Assembly: GCA_002842985.1 (NCBI GenBank)
Contig: PHEQ01000007.1
Coordinates: forward strand, 54,659-118,658
Length of the DNA: 64,000 nt
DNA from: Alphaproteobacteria bacterium HGW-Alphaproteobacteria-1
Lineage (GTDB): Bacteria; Pseudomonadota; Alphaproteobacteria; Rhodobacterales; Rhodobacteraceae
Direction: 5' to 3'
Part shown: in pieces, positions 1-12,353 of the stretch
Layout of the letters: each line of letters opens with the position of its first letter
How positions within the stretch are numbered: position 1 is the stretch's first letter
The notes under the pieces: model-generated
The model's database searches: none
The model's input: only the letters and a program-made list of their open reading frames with translations
Told to the model about the DNA's origin: nothing
Position numbers and translations under genes: made by a program

Positions 1-1
1 A

Positions 2-2908
2 GGGCACGGTATCGACCGGGGCTGCGTGGTGCGGTTCACCTTCGACGGGCAAGTCTATGAGGGTTGTGCGGGCGACACGCTGGCTTCGGCGCTGCTGGCC
101 AATGACGTGCGCATGGTGGCGCGGTCCTTCAAGTATCACCGCCCGCGCGGGGTGATGACGGCAGGCAGCGAGGAACCCAATGCGCTGGTGACGATCGGGC
201 GCAGCGCGGCGCAGGCCCCCAATCAGCGCGCGACGGTGGTGGAGTTGCATGAGGGGCTGGAGGCACGCAGCCAGAACCGCTGGCCCGCGCTCGGGTTCGA
301 TGTGCTGGCGGTCAATGATCTGATGGCGCCCTTTCTGGGCGCGGGGTTCTATTACAAGACCTTCATGTGGCCCCGCGCGTTCTGGGAGCGGGTCTATGAG
401 CCTGCGATCCGGCGCGCGGCGGGTCTGGGGGCACTGTCGGGCGCGGCGGCCGAGGACGGCCATGAGCGTGCCCATGCTCATTGCGATCTTCTGGTGATCG
501 GGGCGGGGCCTGCGGGCCTGATGGCGGCTTGGGCGGCGGCCGAGGCGGGGGCGGATGTGATCCTGGCCGAGGAGGATGTGGCCCCTGGCGGGAGGCTTCT
601 GGCCGAGGACGAGGAGGTGGACGGGCAGACAGGTGCGGACTGGGCGGCGGGGTTGGCGGCACGGCTGGCGGCCATGTCCAACCTGCGGATCATGACGCGC
701 ACCTCTGTCACCGGGGCCTATGACGGGGGCACCTATGGCGCGTTCGAGCGCAGCGCGCCGGGCATGGCGGCGCGGCCCGGTGCGCCGAAGGGCTGTTTCT
801 GGCGGATCGTGGCGCGGCGCGCGGTGCTGGCGGCAGGGGCGCTCGAGCGGCCCGTGGCCTTTGCCGACAACGACCGGCCCGGTGTGATGATGGCAGGCGC
901 GGTGCGCGCCTATCTCAACCGTTGGGGCGTGGCGCCGGGGCAATCGGTCGTGGTCTTCGGCAATAACGACGGCGCGCATCGCACGGTGGCGGATTTGCAG
1001 GGCGCGGGCGTGCATGTGGCGGCGCTGGTGGAGGCGCGCACCGGGGTGGCCTGTGCGCTCGATGTGCCGGTCTACGAGGGCGCGCAGGTCTGTGGCACTG
1101 CCGGACGGCGCGGGCTCGAGGCGGTGACGCTTGCCACCGCACGGGGCGAGGTGCGGCTGGCCGCCGATTGTCTGGCGGTGTCGGGCGGCTGGAACCCGAC
1201 GGTGCATCTGGCCTGTCACTTGGGCGCGCGGCCGGTCTGGGACGAGGGGCGTGCCGCGTTCCTGGCCCCCGAGGGGGCAGTGCCGGGGATGCGCGTCGCG
1301 GGGGCGGCGGCGGGGCATTTCAGCACCCTTGCCTGTCTTGAGAGCGGTCTGGCCGAGGGGCGGCGCGCGGCCGAGGATCTCGGGCTCCGGCTTCCGGCGC
1401 TTGATCCGCCGGCCGCAGAGGACGGGCGCTATGACATCCTGCCGCTCTGGCATGTGCCGGGGCGGGGGCGGGCCTGGCTCGATTTCCAGAACGATGTGAC
1501 GGTCAAGGATGTGGAGCAGGCCGCACGCGAGAATTTCCGCTCGGTCGAGCATATGAAGCGCTATACCACGCAGGGCATGGCCCCCGATCAGGGCAAGAAT
1601 TCCAACGTGGCCGCGCTGGCCATTCTGGCCGATGCCACCGGGCGCACCATCCCCGAGACCGGCACGACCACCTTTCGCCCGCCTTATGTGCCCATTCCCA
1701 TCGCCGCCATGGGGGCAGGCGCGCGCGGCAAGGGCTTTGCACCCGAGCGGCTGACCACCTCGCACGAAGCCACCGTCGCGCGTGGCGCGCCGATGATCGA
1801 GGCGGGGTTGTGGTATCGCCCGAGCTGTTTCCCGCGCAAGGACGAGAGTCATTGGCGGGAAAGCTGCGACCGCGAGGCGACGATGGTCCGGCAGGCGGTC
1901 GGGGTCTGCGATGTCTCGACCCTTGGCAAGATCGACGTGCAAGGCCCTGATGCAGCGCGGTTTCTGGATTTCGTCTATACCAACGCAATGTCGAAGCTGG
2001 CTGAGGGGCGGGTGCGCTATGGCCTCATGCTGCGCGAGGATGGGCATGTGATGGATGACGGCACCTGCGCGCGTCTGGGCCCTGCGCATTATCTTGTCAC
2101 CACCACGACGGCGGCGGCGGGGCAGGTGATGCGGCACCTTGATTTCGCGGCTCAGGTGCTGCGGCCCGACCTTGACGCGCGCGCGATCTCGGTCACGGAA
2201 GCGTGGGCGCAATTCGCCGTTGCAGGACCCAAGGCGCGCGAGGTGCTGGCGGGTGTTCTGGAGGCGCTGCCCGACCTGCCGTTCATGGGCTATGCGCCGG
2301 TGCGGGTCGGGGGCATTGCGGCGCGGCTTTTCCGCATCTCGTTCTCCGGTGAGATCGGCTATGAGATCGCCGTGCCCGCGCGTTTCGGGGCCGCGCTCTT
2401 TGATCTGCTGGTGACGCGGGCCGAGGCGCTGGGCGGCGGGGCCTACGGGATGGAGGCGCTCAACGTGCTGCGCATCGAGAAGGGGTTCATCACCCATGCC
2501 GAGATTCATGGCCGGGTGACGGCCTTCGATATCGGGATGCAGGGGATGATGAGCACGAAAAAGGATTTCATCGGTCGCGCGGCGGCGTCCCGTCCGGGGC
2601 TGATGGAGGAGGGGCGCGAGCAACTGGTGGGGCTGAAACCCGTGGGCGAGGTGCGCGAGATCCTCGCCGGGGCGCATCTTTTCGACGAGGGGGCCGAGGC
2701 GGTGAGCGCGAACGACCGGGGCTATGTCACCTCGACCTGCTATTCGCCCGCGCTGGGGCATGTCATCGCGCTCGGCTTTCTCGCGCGCGGTCGCGCGCGG
2801 ATCGGCGAGCGGGTGCGCGCCGTCGATCATCTGCGCGGCTCGTCCACGCTTTGCGAGGTCTGCGCGCCGGGATGGGTCGATCCCGAGGGAGGCAAGATGC
2901 GTGGCTGA
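2..2908 (+). CDS. soxA: Sarcosine oxidase alpha subunit, 5' end cut by window edge
   Basis: Large subunit of heterotetrameric sarcosine oxidase, which oxidatively demethylates sarcosine to glycine and passes the one-carbon unit to tetrahydrofolate. The reading frame is open to the left edge, and the bases before the first possible GTG (26) already encode a family-like N-terminus, so the true start lies outside. Counted from that GTG, residues 1-90 resemble the ferredoxin-like domain (FTFDGQ, GDTLASALLAN, SFKYHRPRG). GAGPAG at about 159-164 is the dinucleotide fold, and the C-terminal third (from about 590) is a GcvT-like folate domain. About 960 residues fits the family. It overlaps soxG by 8 bases, indicating translational coupling. 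Confidence 0.93.
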   Translation, partial: GHGIDRGCVVRFTFDGQVYEGCAGDTLASALLANDVRMVARSFKYHRPRGVMTAGSEEPNALVTIGRSAAQAPNQRATVVELHEGLEARSQNRWPALGFDVLAVNDLMAPFLGAGFYYKTFMWPRAFWERVYEPAIRRAAGLGALSGAAAEDGHERAHAHCDLLVIGAGPAGLMAAWAAAEAGADVILAEEDVAPGGRLLAEDEEVDGQTGADWAAGLAARLAAMSNLRIMTRTSVTGAYDGGTYGAFERSAPGMAARPGAPKGCFWRIVARRAVLAAGALERPVAFADNDRPGVMMAGAVRAYLNRWGVAPGQSVVVFGNNDGAHRTVADLQGAGVHVAALVEARTGVACALDVPVYEGAQVCGTAGRRGLEAVTLATARGEVRLAADCLAVSGGWNPTVHLACHLGARPVWDEGRAAFLAPEGAVPGMRVAGAAAGHFSTLACLESGLAEGRRAAEDLGLRLPALDPPAAEDGRYDILPLWHVPGRGRAWLDFQNDVTVKDVEQAARENFRSVEHMKRYTTQGMAPDQGKNSNVAALAILADATGRTIPETGTTTFRPPYVPIPIAAMGAGARGKGFAPERLTTSHEATVARGAPMIEAGLWYRPSCFPRKDESHWRESCDREATMVRQAVGVCDVSTLGKIDVQGPDAARFLDFVYTNAMSKLAEGRVRYGLMLREDGHVMDDGTCARLGPAHYLVTTTTAAAGQVMRHLDFAAQVLRPDLDARAISVTEAWAQFAVAGPKAREVLAGVLEALPDLPFMGYAPVRVGGIAARLFRISFSGEIGYEIAVPARFGAALFDLLVTRAEALGGGAYGMEALNVLRIEKGFITHAEIHGRVTAFDIGMQGMMSTKKDFIGRAAASRPGLMEEGREQLVGLKPVGEVREILAGAHLFDEGAEAVSANDRGYVTSTCYSPALGHVIALGFLARGRARIGERVRAVDHLRGSSTLCEVCAPGWVDPEGGKMRG

Positions 2909-3464
2909 TCTGGTCGAGAAAAGCCCCTGCGCGGGGTTGGTGCCGGTCACGGCGGGCGCGCTGCGCCTGTCGGAAATCGCATTTGGGCCGATGACATCCG
3001 TTGCGCCCTTCAGGGGACAGGCGGCGGCGGTTGACGGGCTGCTGCGCACGCAGGGGCTGGGCTGGCCCGCGCCGGGGCAGGTGATCGGCCAAGGTGCTGC
3101 GCGGGTGCAGTGGTTCGGCCTCGATCTGGCGCTGCTCATCGGGGTTGCGCCGGGGGCGGGGCTGGCGGAGCACGCGGCACTGAGCGATCAGTCGGATGCC
3201 TGGGCGGTGCTGCGATTGGAAGGGGCCGGGGCGGTCGAGGTGCTGGCGCGGCTGACGCCGCTCGATCTGCGCGAGAGCGTCTTTGGCGTGGGGCAGACGG
3301 CGCGCAGCGATCTGGGCCACATGGCGGCGGCGATCACGCGGGTCGAGGTGCAGGCTTATGAAATCATGGGATTTCGTTCCATGGCGGGAACGCTGGTGCA
3401 CGAGTTGTCCACCGCCATGACACGGGTCGCGGCGCGGCGAAATTTCCCCGCAAGTGGCCGCTGA
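2901..3464 (+). CDS. soxG: Sarcosine oxidase gamma subunit
   Basis: 187-residue small subunit of heterotetrameric sarcosine oxidase, placed directly after soxA as in rhizobial and roseobacter sox operons. The start chosen is the GTG at 2901, inside the end of soxA, preceded by GAGGCAAG; the open frame extends further upstream but only within soxA. The middle (AWAVLRLEGAGAVEVLARL) and the C-terminus (GFRSMAGTLVHELSTAM) fit the SoxG/GcvT-like fold. Identification rests on position plus these weakly conserved motifs. The beta and delta subunits would lie to the left, outside the window. Confidence 0.85.
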   Translation: MADLVEKSPCAGLVPVTAGALRLSEIAFGPMTSVAPFRGQAAAVDGLLRTQGLGWPAPGQVIGQGAARVQWFGLDLALLIGVAPGAGLAEHAALSDQSDAWAVLRLEGAGAVEVLARLTPLDLRESVFGVGQTARSDLGHMAAAITRVEVQAYEIMGFRSMAGTLVHELSTAMTRVAARRNFPASGR

Positions 3465-3517
3465 CAGGGCGAGGGCTTTCGCCTAAATTACCTCCTGACC
3501 TGAACCGGAGAACTCTC

Positions 3518-3805
3518 ATGCGCGCGCTTTTCACCTGCCTTCTCATCGTCCTGCCCATGGCCGCCACGGCGCAAAATCCGATCTGCGCGCCTACAGGCGA
3601 GATCGTCGCAGCCGCTGTCGAGGCGCGCAAGACAGGGCAGGGCGCAGAGGCCGCCAAGGCCGGGATCACCGGCGGCCTGGGTGCGGCGCAAGCGGCCTAT
3701 GCGCCCGCCGTGCCGCCTATTGTGGACTGGGTCTACGAGTTGCCCGAGGCCGATCTGCAAAAGGATGTGGCCGGTTCCTGGGTCACGCAATGCGAGACGC
3801 AGTAA
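3518..3805 (+). CDS. Small secreted protein of unknown function
   Basis: 95 residues starting with a clear Sec signal peptide (MRALFTCLLIVLPMAATAQ, cleavage probably after ATA). The mature part is about 75 residues, Ala-rich, with two cysteines (CAP near its start and TQCETQ at the end) that could form a disulfide in the periplasm. The gene stands alone between soxG and dnaG, with CCGGAG upstream of the ATG. I do not recognise a family. Codon use resembles its neighbours, so it is probably a real small periplasmic protein. Confidence 0.7.
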   Translation: MRALFTCLLIVLPMAATAQNPICAPTGEIVAAAVEARKTGQGAEAAKAGITGGLGAAQAAYAPAVPPIVDWVYELPEADLQKDVAGSWVTQCETQ

Positions 3806-3853
3806 AGCACTGCGCCACTGGACAGCGGCGCGCCCGAGGCCGATATATGGGGT

Positions 3854-5806
3854 ATGAGCCTGCCACCGGGATTCCTCGACGAATTGCAATCGCGCCTGTC
3901 CATTGTGCAGGTCGTGGGCCGCAAGGTTCTGTGGGACAACCGCAAATCCAACCCCGCCAAGGGCGACATGTGGGCGCCGTGCCCTTTCCATCAGGAAAAA
4001 ACCGCGTCTTTTCATGTGGATGACCGAAAAGGGTTTTACTATTGCTTTGGCTGCCACGCCAAGGGTGACGCGATTTCCTTTGTCCGCGAGACCGAGAATG
4101 TCGATTTCATCGAAGCGGTGCGCATTCTGGCGTCGGAGGCCGGAATGCCGATGCCCGAGCGCGATCCGCAGGCGCAGCAAAAGGCCGACCGGCGCGGGCA
4201 GTTGATCGAGGTGATGGAGCAGGCCGTCAAATACTTTGGCCTGCAATTGCGCAGCGGGGCCGGGGCTGCGGCGCGGGATTATCTAAAGGGGCGCGCGCTG
4301 GCACCTCAGGTGCAGGAACGGTTCGAGCTTGGCTTTGCCCCCGACGGCTGGCAGGGTCTGTGGGATCACCTGACAGGCAAGGGCGTGCCTCCTGACCTCA
4401 TCCTCGCCTGCGGGCTGGCGAAGGAAAGCGACAGGGGCGGCAAGCCGTATGACGTGTTCCGCAACCGCATCATGTTCCCGATCCGCGATGCGCGCGGGCG
4501 CTGCATCGCCTTCGGCGGCCGGGCGATGGACCCTGGTGACACTGCCAAGTATCTGAATTCCCCCGAGACCGAGCTTTTCGACAAATCCCGCACGCTGTAT
4601 AACCACGGACCCGCGCGCGAGGCGGCGGGCAAGGGGCAGCCGCTGATCGTGGCCGAGGGCTATATGGACGTCATCGCTCTGGTGGCGGGCGGGTTCGAGG
4701 CGGCGGTGGCCCCCTTGGGCACGGCCGTGACCGAACATCAGGTGCAGCTCTTGTGGCGCATTGCCGACGAGCCGCTGATCGCGCTCGATGGCGACAAGGC
4801 GGGGCTGCGGGCGGCCCTTCGCGTGGTCGATCTGGCGCTGCCGTTGCTCGAGGCCGGGAAATCGCTGCGCTTCGTGCTGATGCCCGAAGGCAAGGACCCG
4901 GACGATCTGTTGCGCGCGGGCGGCGCGCGGGCGATGCAGGCGCTGATCGAGGGCGCTCAGCCCATGGTGCAGCTTTTGTGGCGGCGCGAGACCGAGGGAC
5001 GCCGCTTTGACAGCCCCGAGCGCAAGGCGGCGCTGGAACGGGTCTGCCGTGAGGCGACCGCGCGGATCCGCGATGCTTCCGTTCGGGGCTATTACGAGCG
5101 TGAACTCAAGGATCTGCGCTGGCAGTTGTTCAACCCGCCCCGCACGCCCCGCGCGCCGCAACCCGGTGCGCGCAAGGGCCGGTGGCCGCCGCCGGAAAAT
5201 GCCCGTGCCAGCACGATATCCTCGGCTCTGGTCTCGGCCGACCCCAACGAGGCGGTGCGCCTGCGCGAGGCGGTGATTTTGGCGGCACTCATGTCCTGCC
5301 CCGAGATGGCCGAGGAGTTCGAGCCGCAGATCGAACGGATGGACTGTCGCGACCCCGAGCACGCGGCCCTGCGCGGCGCGATCCTGCGCCACGCCCATGC
5401 CGGGGCCGAGACCTTGCGCGCGCAGATCACGGCGGAAATCGGGGATGGTCCTCTTGAAAAGCTCATGCGCCTGCCCCACGTCGCCATTTCACCGCCGGTG
5501 CGCCATCCCGGCGATGCAGAGCGCGCCGCGCTGACGCTGCGAGAGGAGTTTGCCAAGCTGAGTGCGGTGAAGGGCGCCGAGGCCGAGGTGCGCGAGGCGG
5601 TGGAGGATATAGAGGGGCTGGTTGACGAGACGGTGACATGGCGGCTCCGGCAGGCGGCGGAGGCGCGCAACCGCGCGATTCGCAGCCAGCATGAGGACAG
5701 GACCGAATATGACACGGGTGAGAATGGTGCCCGGCTCAAACGCGAAGAACGGGCGGAATTCGCCGCCCTTCTGGATCGGCTGGGCATGGGCAAACCGCCA
5801 CGCTGA
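3854..5806 (+). CDS. dnaG: DNA primase
   Basis: 650-residue primase that makes RNA primers at the replication fork and partners with DnaB. The N-terminal zinc ribbon is intact (C43, H46, C64, C67 in APCPFHQEKT and YYCFGCHAKGD). The TOPRIM core carries VAEGYMDV near residue 270 and ALDGDKAG near 312. The C-terminal part is the helicase-binding region. Length is normal for alphaproteobacteria. It is followed by rpoD in the same direction, the conserved macromolecular-synthesis order, although a gap of about 120 bases suggests rpoD has its own promoter. Confidence 0.97.
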   Translation: MSLPPGFLDELQSRLSIVQVVGRKVLWDNRKSNPAKGDMWAPCPFHQEKTASFHVDDRKGFYYCFGCHAKGDAISFVRETENVDFIEAVRILASEAGMPMPERDPQAQQKADRRGQLIEVMEQAVKYFGLQLRSGAGAAARDYLKGRALAPQVQERFELGFAPDGWQGLWDHLTGKGVPPDLILACGLAKESDRGGKPYDVFRNRIMFPIRDARGRCIAFGGRAMDPGDTAKYLNSPETELFDKSRTLYNHGPAREAAGKGQPLIVAEGYMDVIALVAGGFEAAVAPLGTAVTEHQVQLLWRIADEPLIALDGDKAGLRAALRVVDLALPLLEAGKSLRFVLMPEGKDPDDLLRAGGARAMQALIEGAQPMVQLLWRRETEGRRFDSPERKAALERVCREATARIRDASVRGYYERELKDLRWQLFNPPRTPRAPQPGARKGRWPPPENARASTISSALVSADPNEAVRLREAVILAALMSCPEMAEEFEPQIERMDCRDPEHAALRGAILRHAHAGAETLRAQITAEIGDGPLEKLMRLPHVAISPPVRHPGDAERAALTLREEFAKLSAVKGAEAEVREAVEDIEGLVDETVTWRLRQAAEARNRAIRSQHEDRTEYDTGENGARLKREERAEFAALLDRLGMGKPPR

Positions 5807-5853
5807 GAAATTTTCGTGAGGAAGACAAGGGAAATACCGGGTAGACGGGTGTG

Positions 5854-5896
5854 CGAATCACCTTACCGCGCTATTGATTCGCGTTAACGAATCACC
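5854..5896 (+). promoter_or_regulatory. Repeat-containing region upstream of rpoD
   Basis: The dnaG-rpoD spacer holds the 9-mer CGAATCACC twice (5854-5862 and 5888-5896). The second copy overlaps a 6-bp inverted repeat (GATTCG 5876-5881, CGAATC 5888-5893) around CGTTAA. This may be an operator or promoter element for the sigma-factor gene. The repeats are seen directly; the regulatory role is inference. Confidence 0.3.
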
Positions 5897-5923
5897 CCGC
5901 CCGCAGAAGCCAAGGAGATGCGC

Positions 5924-7909
<1,986 letters not shown>

Positions 7910-7919
7910 GCTGGGTTCT

Positions 7920-8327
7920 ATGCGCCAAACGGCCCATCTGCTGCGGATTTTTGAAAGGCTCCAAACCGAGGACGTCAGGCGCGCGTTCTTTGAATTGTTG
8001 CACCGGATCTACGCGGATCACGCGCTTACGGTCATGTGTTTGTCCCGTGGACATTTTTCGGCGGTTCATTTGCTTTTCGATGCTTCCGGACGGCCTTACG
8101 CTGACGCGGAGTTTGCCTTCAAAGGTGCAAAAGATCACATGCGCTGGTGGTTTCGGCCTCCCTGTTTTGAAAAAGGGCTTCTTGATCCGACGGAAATACT
8201 TGGCCGACTGCCTTGCGTAATCGATCGGGGGGATGGTCATCTGGTGACCGATATTCGGACATATGACGATGTGGACTCAGTGATTGGCTGTGTGTCTCTT
8301 GCGCGCGAGACAAGGTTGCTTTCTTGA
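7920..8327 (+). CDS. Hypothetical protein downstream of rpoD
   Basis: 135-residue open frame starting 10 bases after the rpoD stop. Balanced composition, no signal peptide or membrane segment, two cysteines, and a Trp/Phe/Pro-rich stretch (MRWWFRPPCFEKG). I recognise no family. There is no strong ribosome-binding site, so translation may be coupled to rpoD. An overlapping minus-strand frame exists but has a less natural composition. Moderate confidence that it is a gene. Confidence 0.45.
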   Translation: MRQTAHLLRIFERLQTEDVRRAFFELLHRIYADHALTVMCLSRGHFSAVHLLFDASGRPYADAEFAFKGAKDHMRWWFRPPCFEKGLLDPTEILGRLPCVIDRGDGHLVTDIRTYDDVDSVIGCVSLARETRLLS

Positions 8328-8475
8328 GCGCGCGCTCACATGAAGCGTTGTGGCATCTGTCTTGCCCCGCAAATGATCCGCCCTGTCGCTTTGAGCGTAA
8401 CAAACTACGTGAATGGCAATCACGGGGGAAACGGCTTATGTTCCCTGCGTGACGAGCGGACAGGGAAATTTCCGA

Positions 8476-9576
<1,101 letters not shown>

Positions 9577-9583
9577 TCCGTGT

Positions 9584-9602
9584 CTGCCCGGTTTCCGGGC
9601 AG
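9584..9602 (+). terminator. Hairpin after folE2
   Basis: Perfect 8-bp stem CTGCCCGG/CCGGGCAG with a TTT loop, starting 7 bases after the folE2 stop. There is no U-tract behind it, so it is a weak intrinsic terminator or an mRNA-stabilising 3' hairpin. Confidence 0.5.
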
Positions 9603-9754
9603 GCGCTTCCGGCGATCAGCGGCAAATTGCTGCAAGTGCGAAATTTGATTTGACTGCGCGGCGATTTGCTGCAACGCAGCGTCTGACCTGCGTTACGCAT
9701 GTGTCATCCGCGTGCCTCATCATGGCCGCCACCTGACAAAGAGGATCACAGAAC

Positions 9755-10405
9755 ATGCTTGCACCCGATCTGCCGCTCAAGCTGTCTGCCGCCAGCATCC
9801 GGTTGACTGGCTATCTGGTCGAAAGCCAGTTGCGCATTGCCCGGATCGTGACCGAGGCGGGGCTGCGCGCAACGCCGTTCGGCCCGTTCCTGAAGGCAGC
9901 CGAGGCACCGGCCAAACGCGCCACGCCCCCGGCCAAGCCGCGCGCCGCACGTCCCGCCGCCAAACCGTCGTCAAAGGCGACGGTCCCGGCAAAACCGGCG
10001 GTCAAACTGGTCGAGACAGTTACCCCGGCCCCGACCCCGGCACCCAAGCCCGCGCCCGCGGCGAAAGCCGCCCCCGCCCCCGCGCCCAAGCCCAACCCGG
10101 AGGCGAAGGCGTCCCCGGTGTCCACACCTGCGCCCAAGCCTGCTGCGCCTGAAACCAAGGCCGCGCCCAAGCCGGAGCCAAAGCCTGCTGCCCCTGCGCC
10201 GAAGCTCGAGCCCGCGCCCGCCGCCAAGGCGGAGACGGCCCCGAAACCGGCCCCCGCGACAGCACATCAGGCGCGACCCGCCACAACCGCAAAAGCCGAC
10301 CCCGAGACCGCCAAGGCAGAGGCCGCCGCTGCGGCCAAGCGTCCGCGCGCGCCCTCGGTTCCGCCCGCTCTGCCCGAGCGTTCGGCAAAAGCTGAGACGG
10401 AATAA
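9755..10405 (+). CDS. Ala/Pro/Lys-rich repetitive protein of unknown function
   Basis: 216 residues. The first 50 form a plausible amphipathic helical domain (LPLKLSAASIRLTGYLVESQ), loosely like the N-termini of phasins and other small helical proteins. The remaining 160 are a low-complexity Ala-Pro-Lys tail with repeated PAPKPAP and PEAKA-type units, reminiscent of histone H1/AlgP-like tails that bind polyanions. No signal peptide. AAAGAGG stands about 12 bases upstream. Function unknown; a granule- or nucleic-acid-associated role is only a guess. Confidence 0.65.
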   Translation: MLAPDLPLKLSAASIRLTGYLVESQLRIARIVTEAGLRATPFGPFLKAAEAPAKRATPPAKPRAARPAAKPSSKATVPAKPAVKLVETVTPAPTPAPKPAPAAKAAPAPAPKPNPEAKASPVSTPAPKPAAPETKAAPKPEPKPAAPAPKLEPAPAAKAETAPKPAPATAHQARPATTAKADPETAKAEAAAAAKRPRAPSVPPALPERSAKAETE

Positions 10406-10414
10406 GAACCTGTC

Positions 10415-10454
10415 TGGCCGGGTTGCGTTATGCGCATCCCGGCCATTCTGTTTT
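10415..10454 (+). terminator. Rho-independent terminator
   Basis: Stem TGGCCGGG (10415-10422) / CCCGGCCA (10438-10445) followed by TTCTGTTTT, located 9 bases after the stop of the Ala/Pro/Lys-rich gene. Stem and T-rich tail support an intrinsic terminator. Confidence 0.7.
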
Positions 10455-10530
10455 GGCGCTCGTCATGGCAGCGCCTGTGACCTAAATTGATCGTCAGGGA
10501 GGAAACGGATCACAATCGTGAGGTTTCCAA

Positions 10531-10752
10531 ATGGCGACGACCACCACCAATATTGCCACCGCACCGCGTCCGGGTTTCTGGGCGCGCTTTTTCGAGGCTC
10601 TCGAACGCAGCGTCGAGCGCAGCGCGCGGGTTCAGTCGCGCCGCGCCCGGATCGAGGCGCTTGAGGCGAAATCCGACGAGGAGCTTGCGCGGCTCGGCAT
10701 TCGTCGTGACGATATCGCCTATCACGTCTTCAAGGACCTGTTTTACGCCTGA
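10531..10752 (+). CDS. DUF1127 family protein
   Basis: 73-residue small basic protein with the C-terminal DUF1127 signature (LARLGIRRDDIAYHVFKDLF). The family is abundant in alphaproteobacteria, and small members have been linked to phosphate, carbon and RNA-level regulation. The Arg-rich middle (RVQSRRARIEAL) could contact nucleic acid. It lies just before the zinc transporter genes, which run towards it on the other strand, and a second DUF1127-like gene lies on the far side of znuA. Confidence 0.85.
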   Translation: MATTTTNIATAPRPGFWARFFEALERSVERSARVQSRRARIEALEAKSDEELARLGIRRDDIAYHVFKDLFYA

Positions 10753-10788
10753 AGCGCCACGCGCCGTTGCCTCGGGCACGTCCGCTCG

Positions 10789-11580
10789 TCAGGATCGCAG
10801 GCCTTGCAGAATGCTTGTGGCCAGAAACACGAGCGCCGCGACGCAGACGATGGATGGACCTGCGGGCGTGTCGAGCGCATAGGCCGCTTGCAGGCCGATC
10901 ACGGCAGAACCGCTGCCGATAACGGCGGCGGTCAGCGCCATGTGCTCGGGCGTGCGTGACAGCGGACGGGCGGCGGCGGCGGGAATGATCAGCATGGCCG
11001 CGATCAGCAAGACGCCCACCACCTTGATCGCCACCGCGACCGTAATGGCCAGCGCCAATGTCAGGATCAGTTGTTCCCGTTTCGGGTCGATCCCGCTGGC
11101 ATGGGCAAGTTCCGCGCTGATGGTGGCGGTCAAGAGCGCCGACCAGCGCCACGCGATCAGCCCGACGACCAGCGCGGCGCCGCCCCAGATCACCGCCAGA
11201 TCGCCGCGCGACACGGCCAGGATATCGCCGAAGAGATAGGCCATGAGGTCGATGCGGATGCCCGACAGGAACGACACGGCCACAAGCCCGAAGGCCAGCG
11301 CGGAATGCGCCAGCACGCCCAGCAGCGTGTCCATGGCATAGCCGCGCCCGGTCAGCACGGTCACGGTCAGCGCCATCGCCAGCGCCACGGCGACGGCCCC
11401 GGCAAAAACCGAGATCTGTAGCGCCAGCGCCAGCGCGACACCCAGAATCGCGGCATGGGCCGTCGCGTCGCCGAAATAGGCCATGCGCCGCCAGACCACG
11501 AAACTGCCCAACGGCGCCGCAGCAAGGGCCACGCCAACACCCGCAAGGGCGGCGCGGGTCATGAAATCATCCAGCATCAT
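10789..11580 (-). CDS. znuB: Zinc ABC transporter permease
   Basis: 263-residue inner-membrane permease of the ABC-3 family, with about eight hydrophobic segments (such as LAGVGVALAAAPLGSFVVW near the N-terminus). It imports zinc delivered by ZnuA and powered by ZnuC. It is the last gene of the zur-znuC-znuB operon, and its ATG overlaps the znuC stop (ATGA). Family members can carry zinc or manganese; the adjacent Zur repressor and the His-rich ZnuA make zinc most likely. Confidence 0.93.
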   Translation of the reverse strand: MMLDDFMTRAALAGVGVALAAAPLGSFVVWRRMAYFGDATAHAAILGVALALALQISVFAGAVAVALAMALTVTVLTGRGYAMDTLLGVLAHSALAFGLVAVSFLSGIRIDLMAYLFGDILAVSRGDLAVIWGGAALVVGLIAWRWSALLTATISAELAHASGIDPKREQLILTLALAITVAVAIKVVGVLLIAAMLIIPAAAARPLSRTPEHMALTAAVIGSGSAVIGLQAAYALDTPAGPSIVCVAALVFLATSILQGLRS

Positions 11581-12353
11581 TCGGCGGCCCTCGTGTGTGG
11601 ATCGGCTGGAGGGTGACCCGGCCCGTCGCCATGGGTGCAGGTTTCGTCGTGGCTGTGGTCATGCTCGTGACGGTAGAGGGCCAGCGCGCCGCCGGTGCCG
11701 GTGCCGAAAAGAGCACGGTATTCGGGTGCCGCCGACACGATCTCGGGCGTTCCTTCACAACAGACATGGCCATTGAGACAGATCACCCGGTCAGAGGCCG
11801 CCATAACCACATGCAATTCGTGGCTGATCATCAGGATGGCGCAGCCGGTTTGCTGACGCACCTCTTCGATCTGGAGATAGAAGGCGGCGGAGCCGGGTTG
11901 ATCCAGCCCTTGCGTGGCCTCGTCCAGCAACAGCAACTCCGGCTCATCGATCAGCGCGCGCGCCAGAAGCACACGCTGGAACTGCCCGCCTGACAGGGCC
12001 GACATCTGGCGGTGTGACAGATCGGGGACGCCGGCCCGTTCCAACGCCGTGGCGCAGGCCGAGCGCGGGGTGCCGCCGGGAAGGCGCAGGAAGCGTTCCA
12101 CCGTGATGGGCAGGGTCGGATCGATGTGCAGTTTCTGGGGAACATAACCGATGCGCAGCCCCGGCTTCTGTGTGATGCGCCCCGATTCCGGTGCTGCCGC
12201 CCCGATGAGCAGGCGCAGCAATGTGGTCTTGCCGGAGCCGTTCGGCCCGACGATGGTCACGATCTCGCCCGGCTCTATGGCAAGCGACACATTGCGCAGC
12301 ACCATGTTCGCGCCATATCCGACGCTGATATTCTGCATCGCGATCAGGCTCAT
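11577..12353 (-). CDS. znuC: Zinc ABC transporter ATP-binding protein
   Basis: 258-residue ATPase with Walker A (GPNGSGKTT), ABC signature (LSGGQFQRVLLARAL) and Walker B (LLLLDEAT). The C-terminus is His-rich (HEHDHSHDETCTHGDG), as is common in ZnuC and likely metal-binding. The start is the ATG at 12353, overlapping the zur stop as ATGA, in preference to an upstream in-frame start inside zur. It is the middle gene of zur-znuC-znuB. Confidence 0.94.
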   Translation of the reverse strand: MSLIAMQNISVGYGANMVLRNVSLAIEPGEIVTIVGPNGSGKTTLLRLLIGAAAPESGRITQKPGLRIGYVPQKLHIDPTLPITVERFLRLPGGTPRSACATALERAGVPDLSHRQMSALSGGQFQRVLLARALIDEPELLLLDEATQGLDQPGSAAFYLQIEEVRQQTGCAILMISHELHVVMAASDRVICLNGHVCCEGTPEIVSAAPEYRALFGTGTGGALALYRHEHDHSHDETCTHGDGPGHPPADPHTRAAE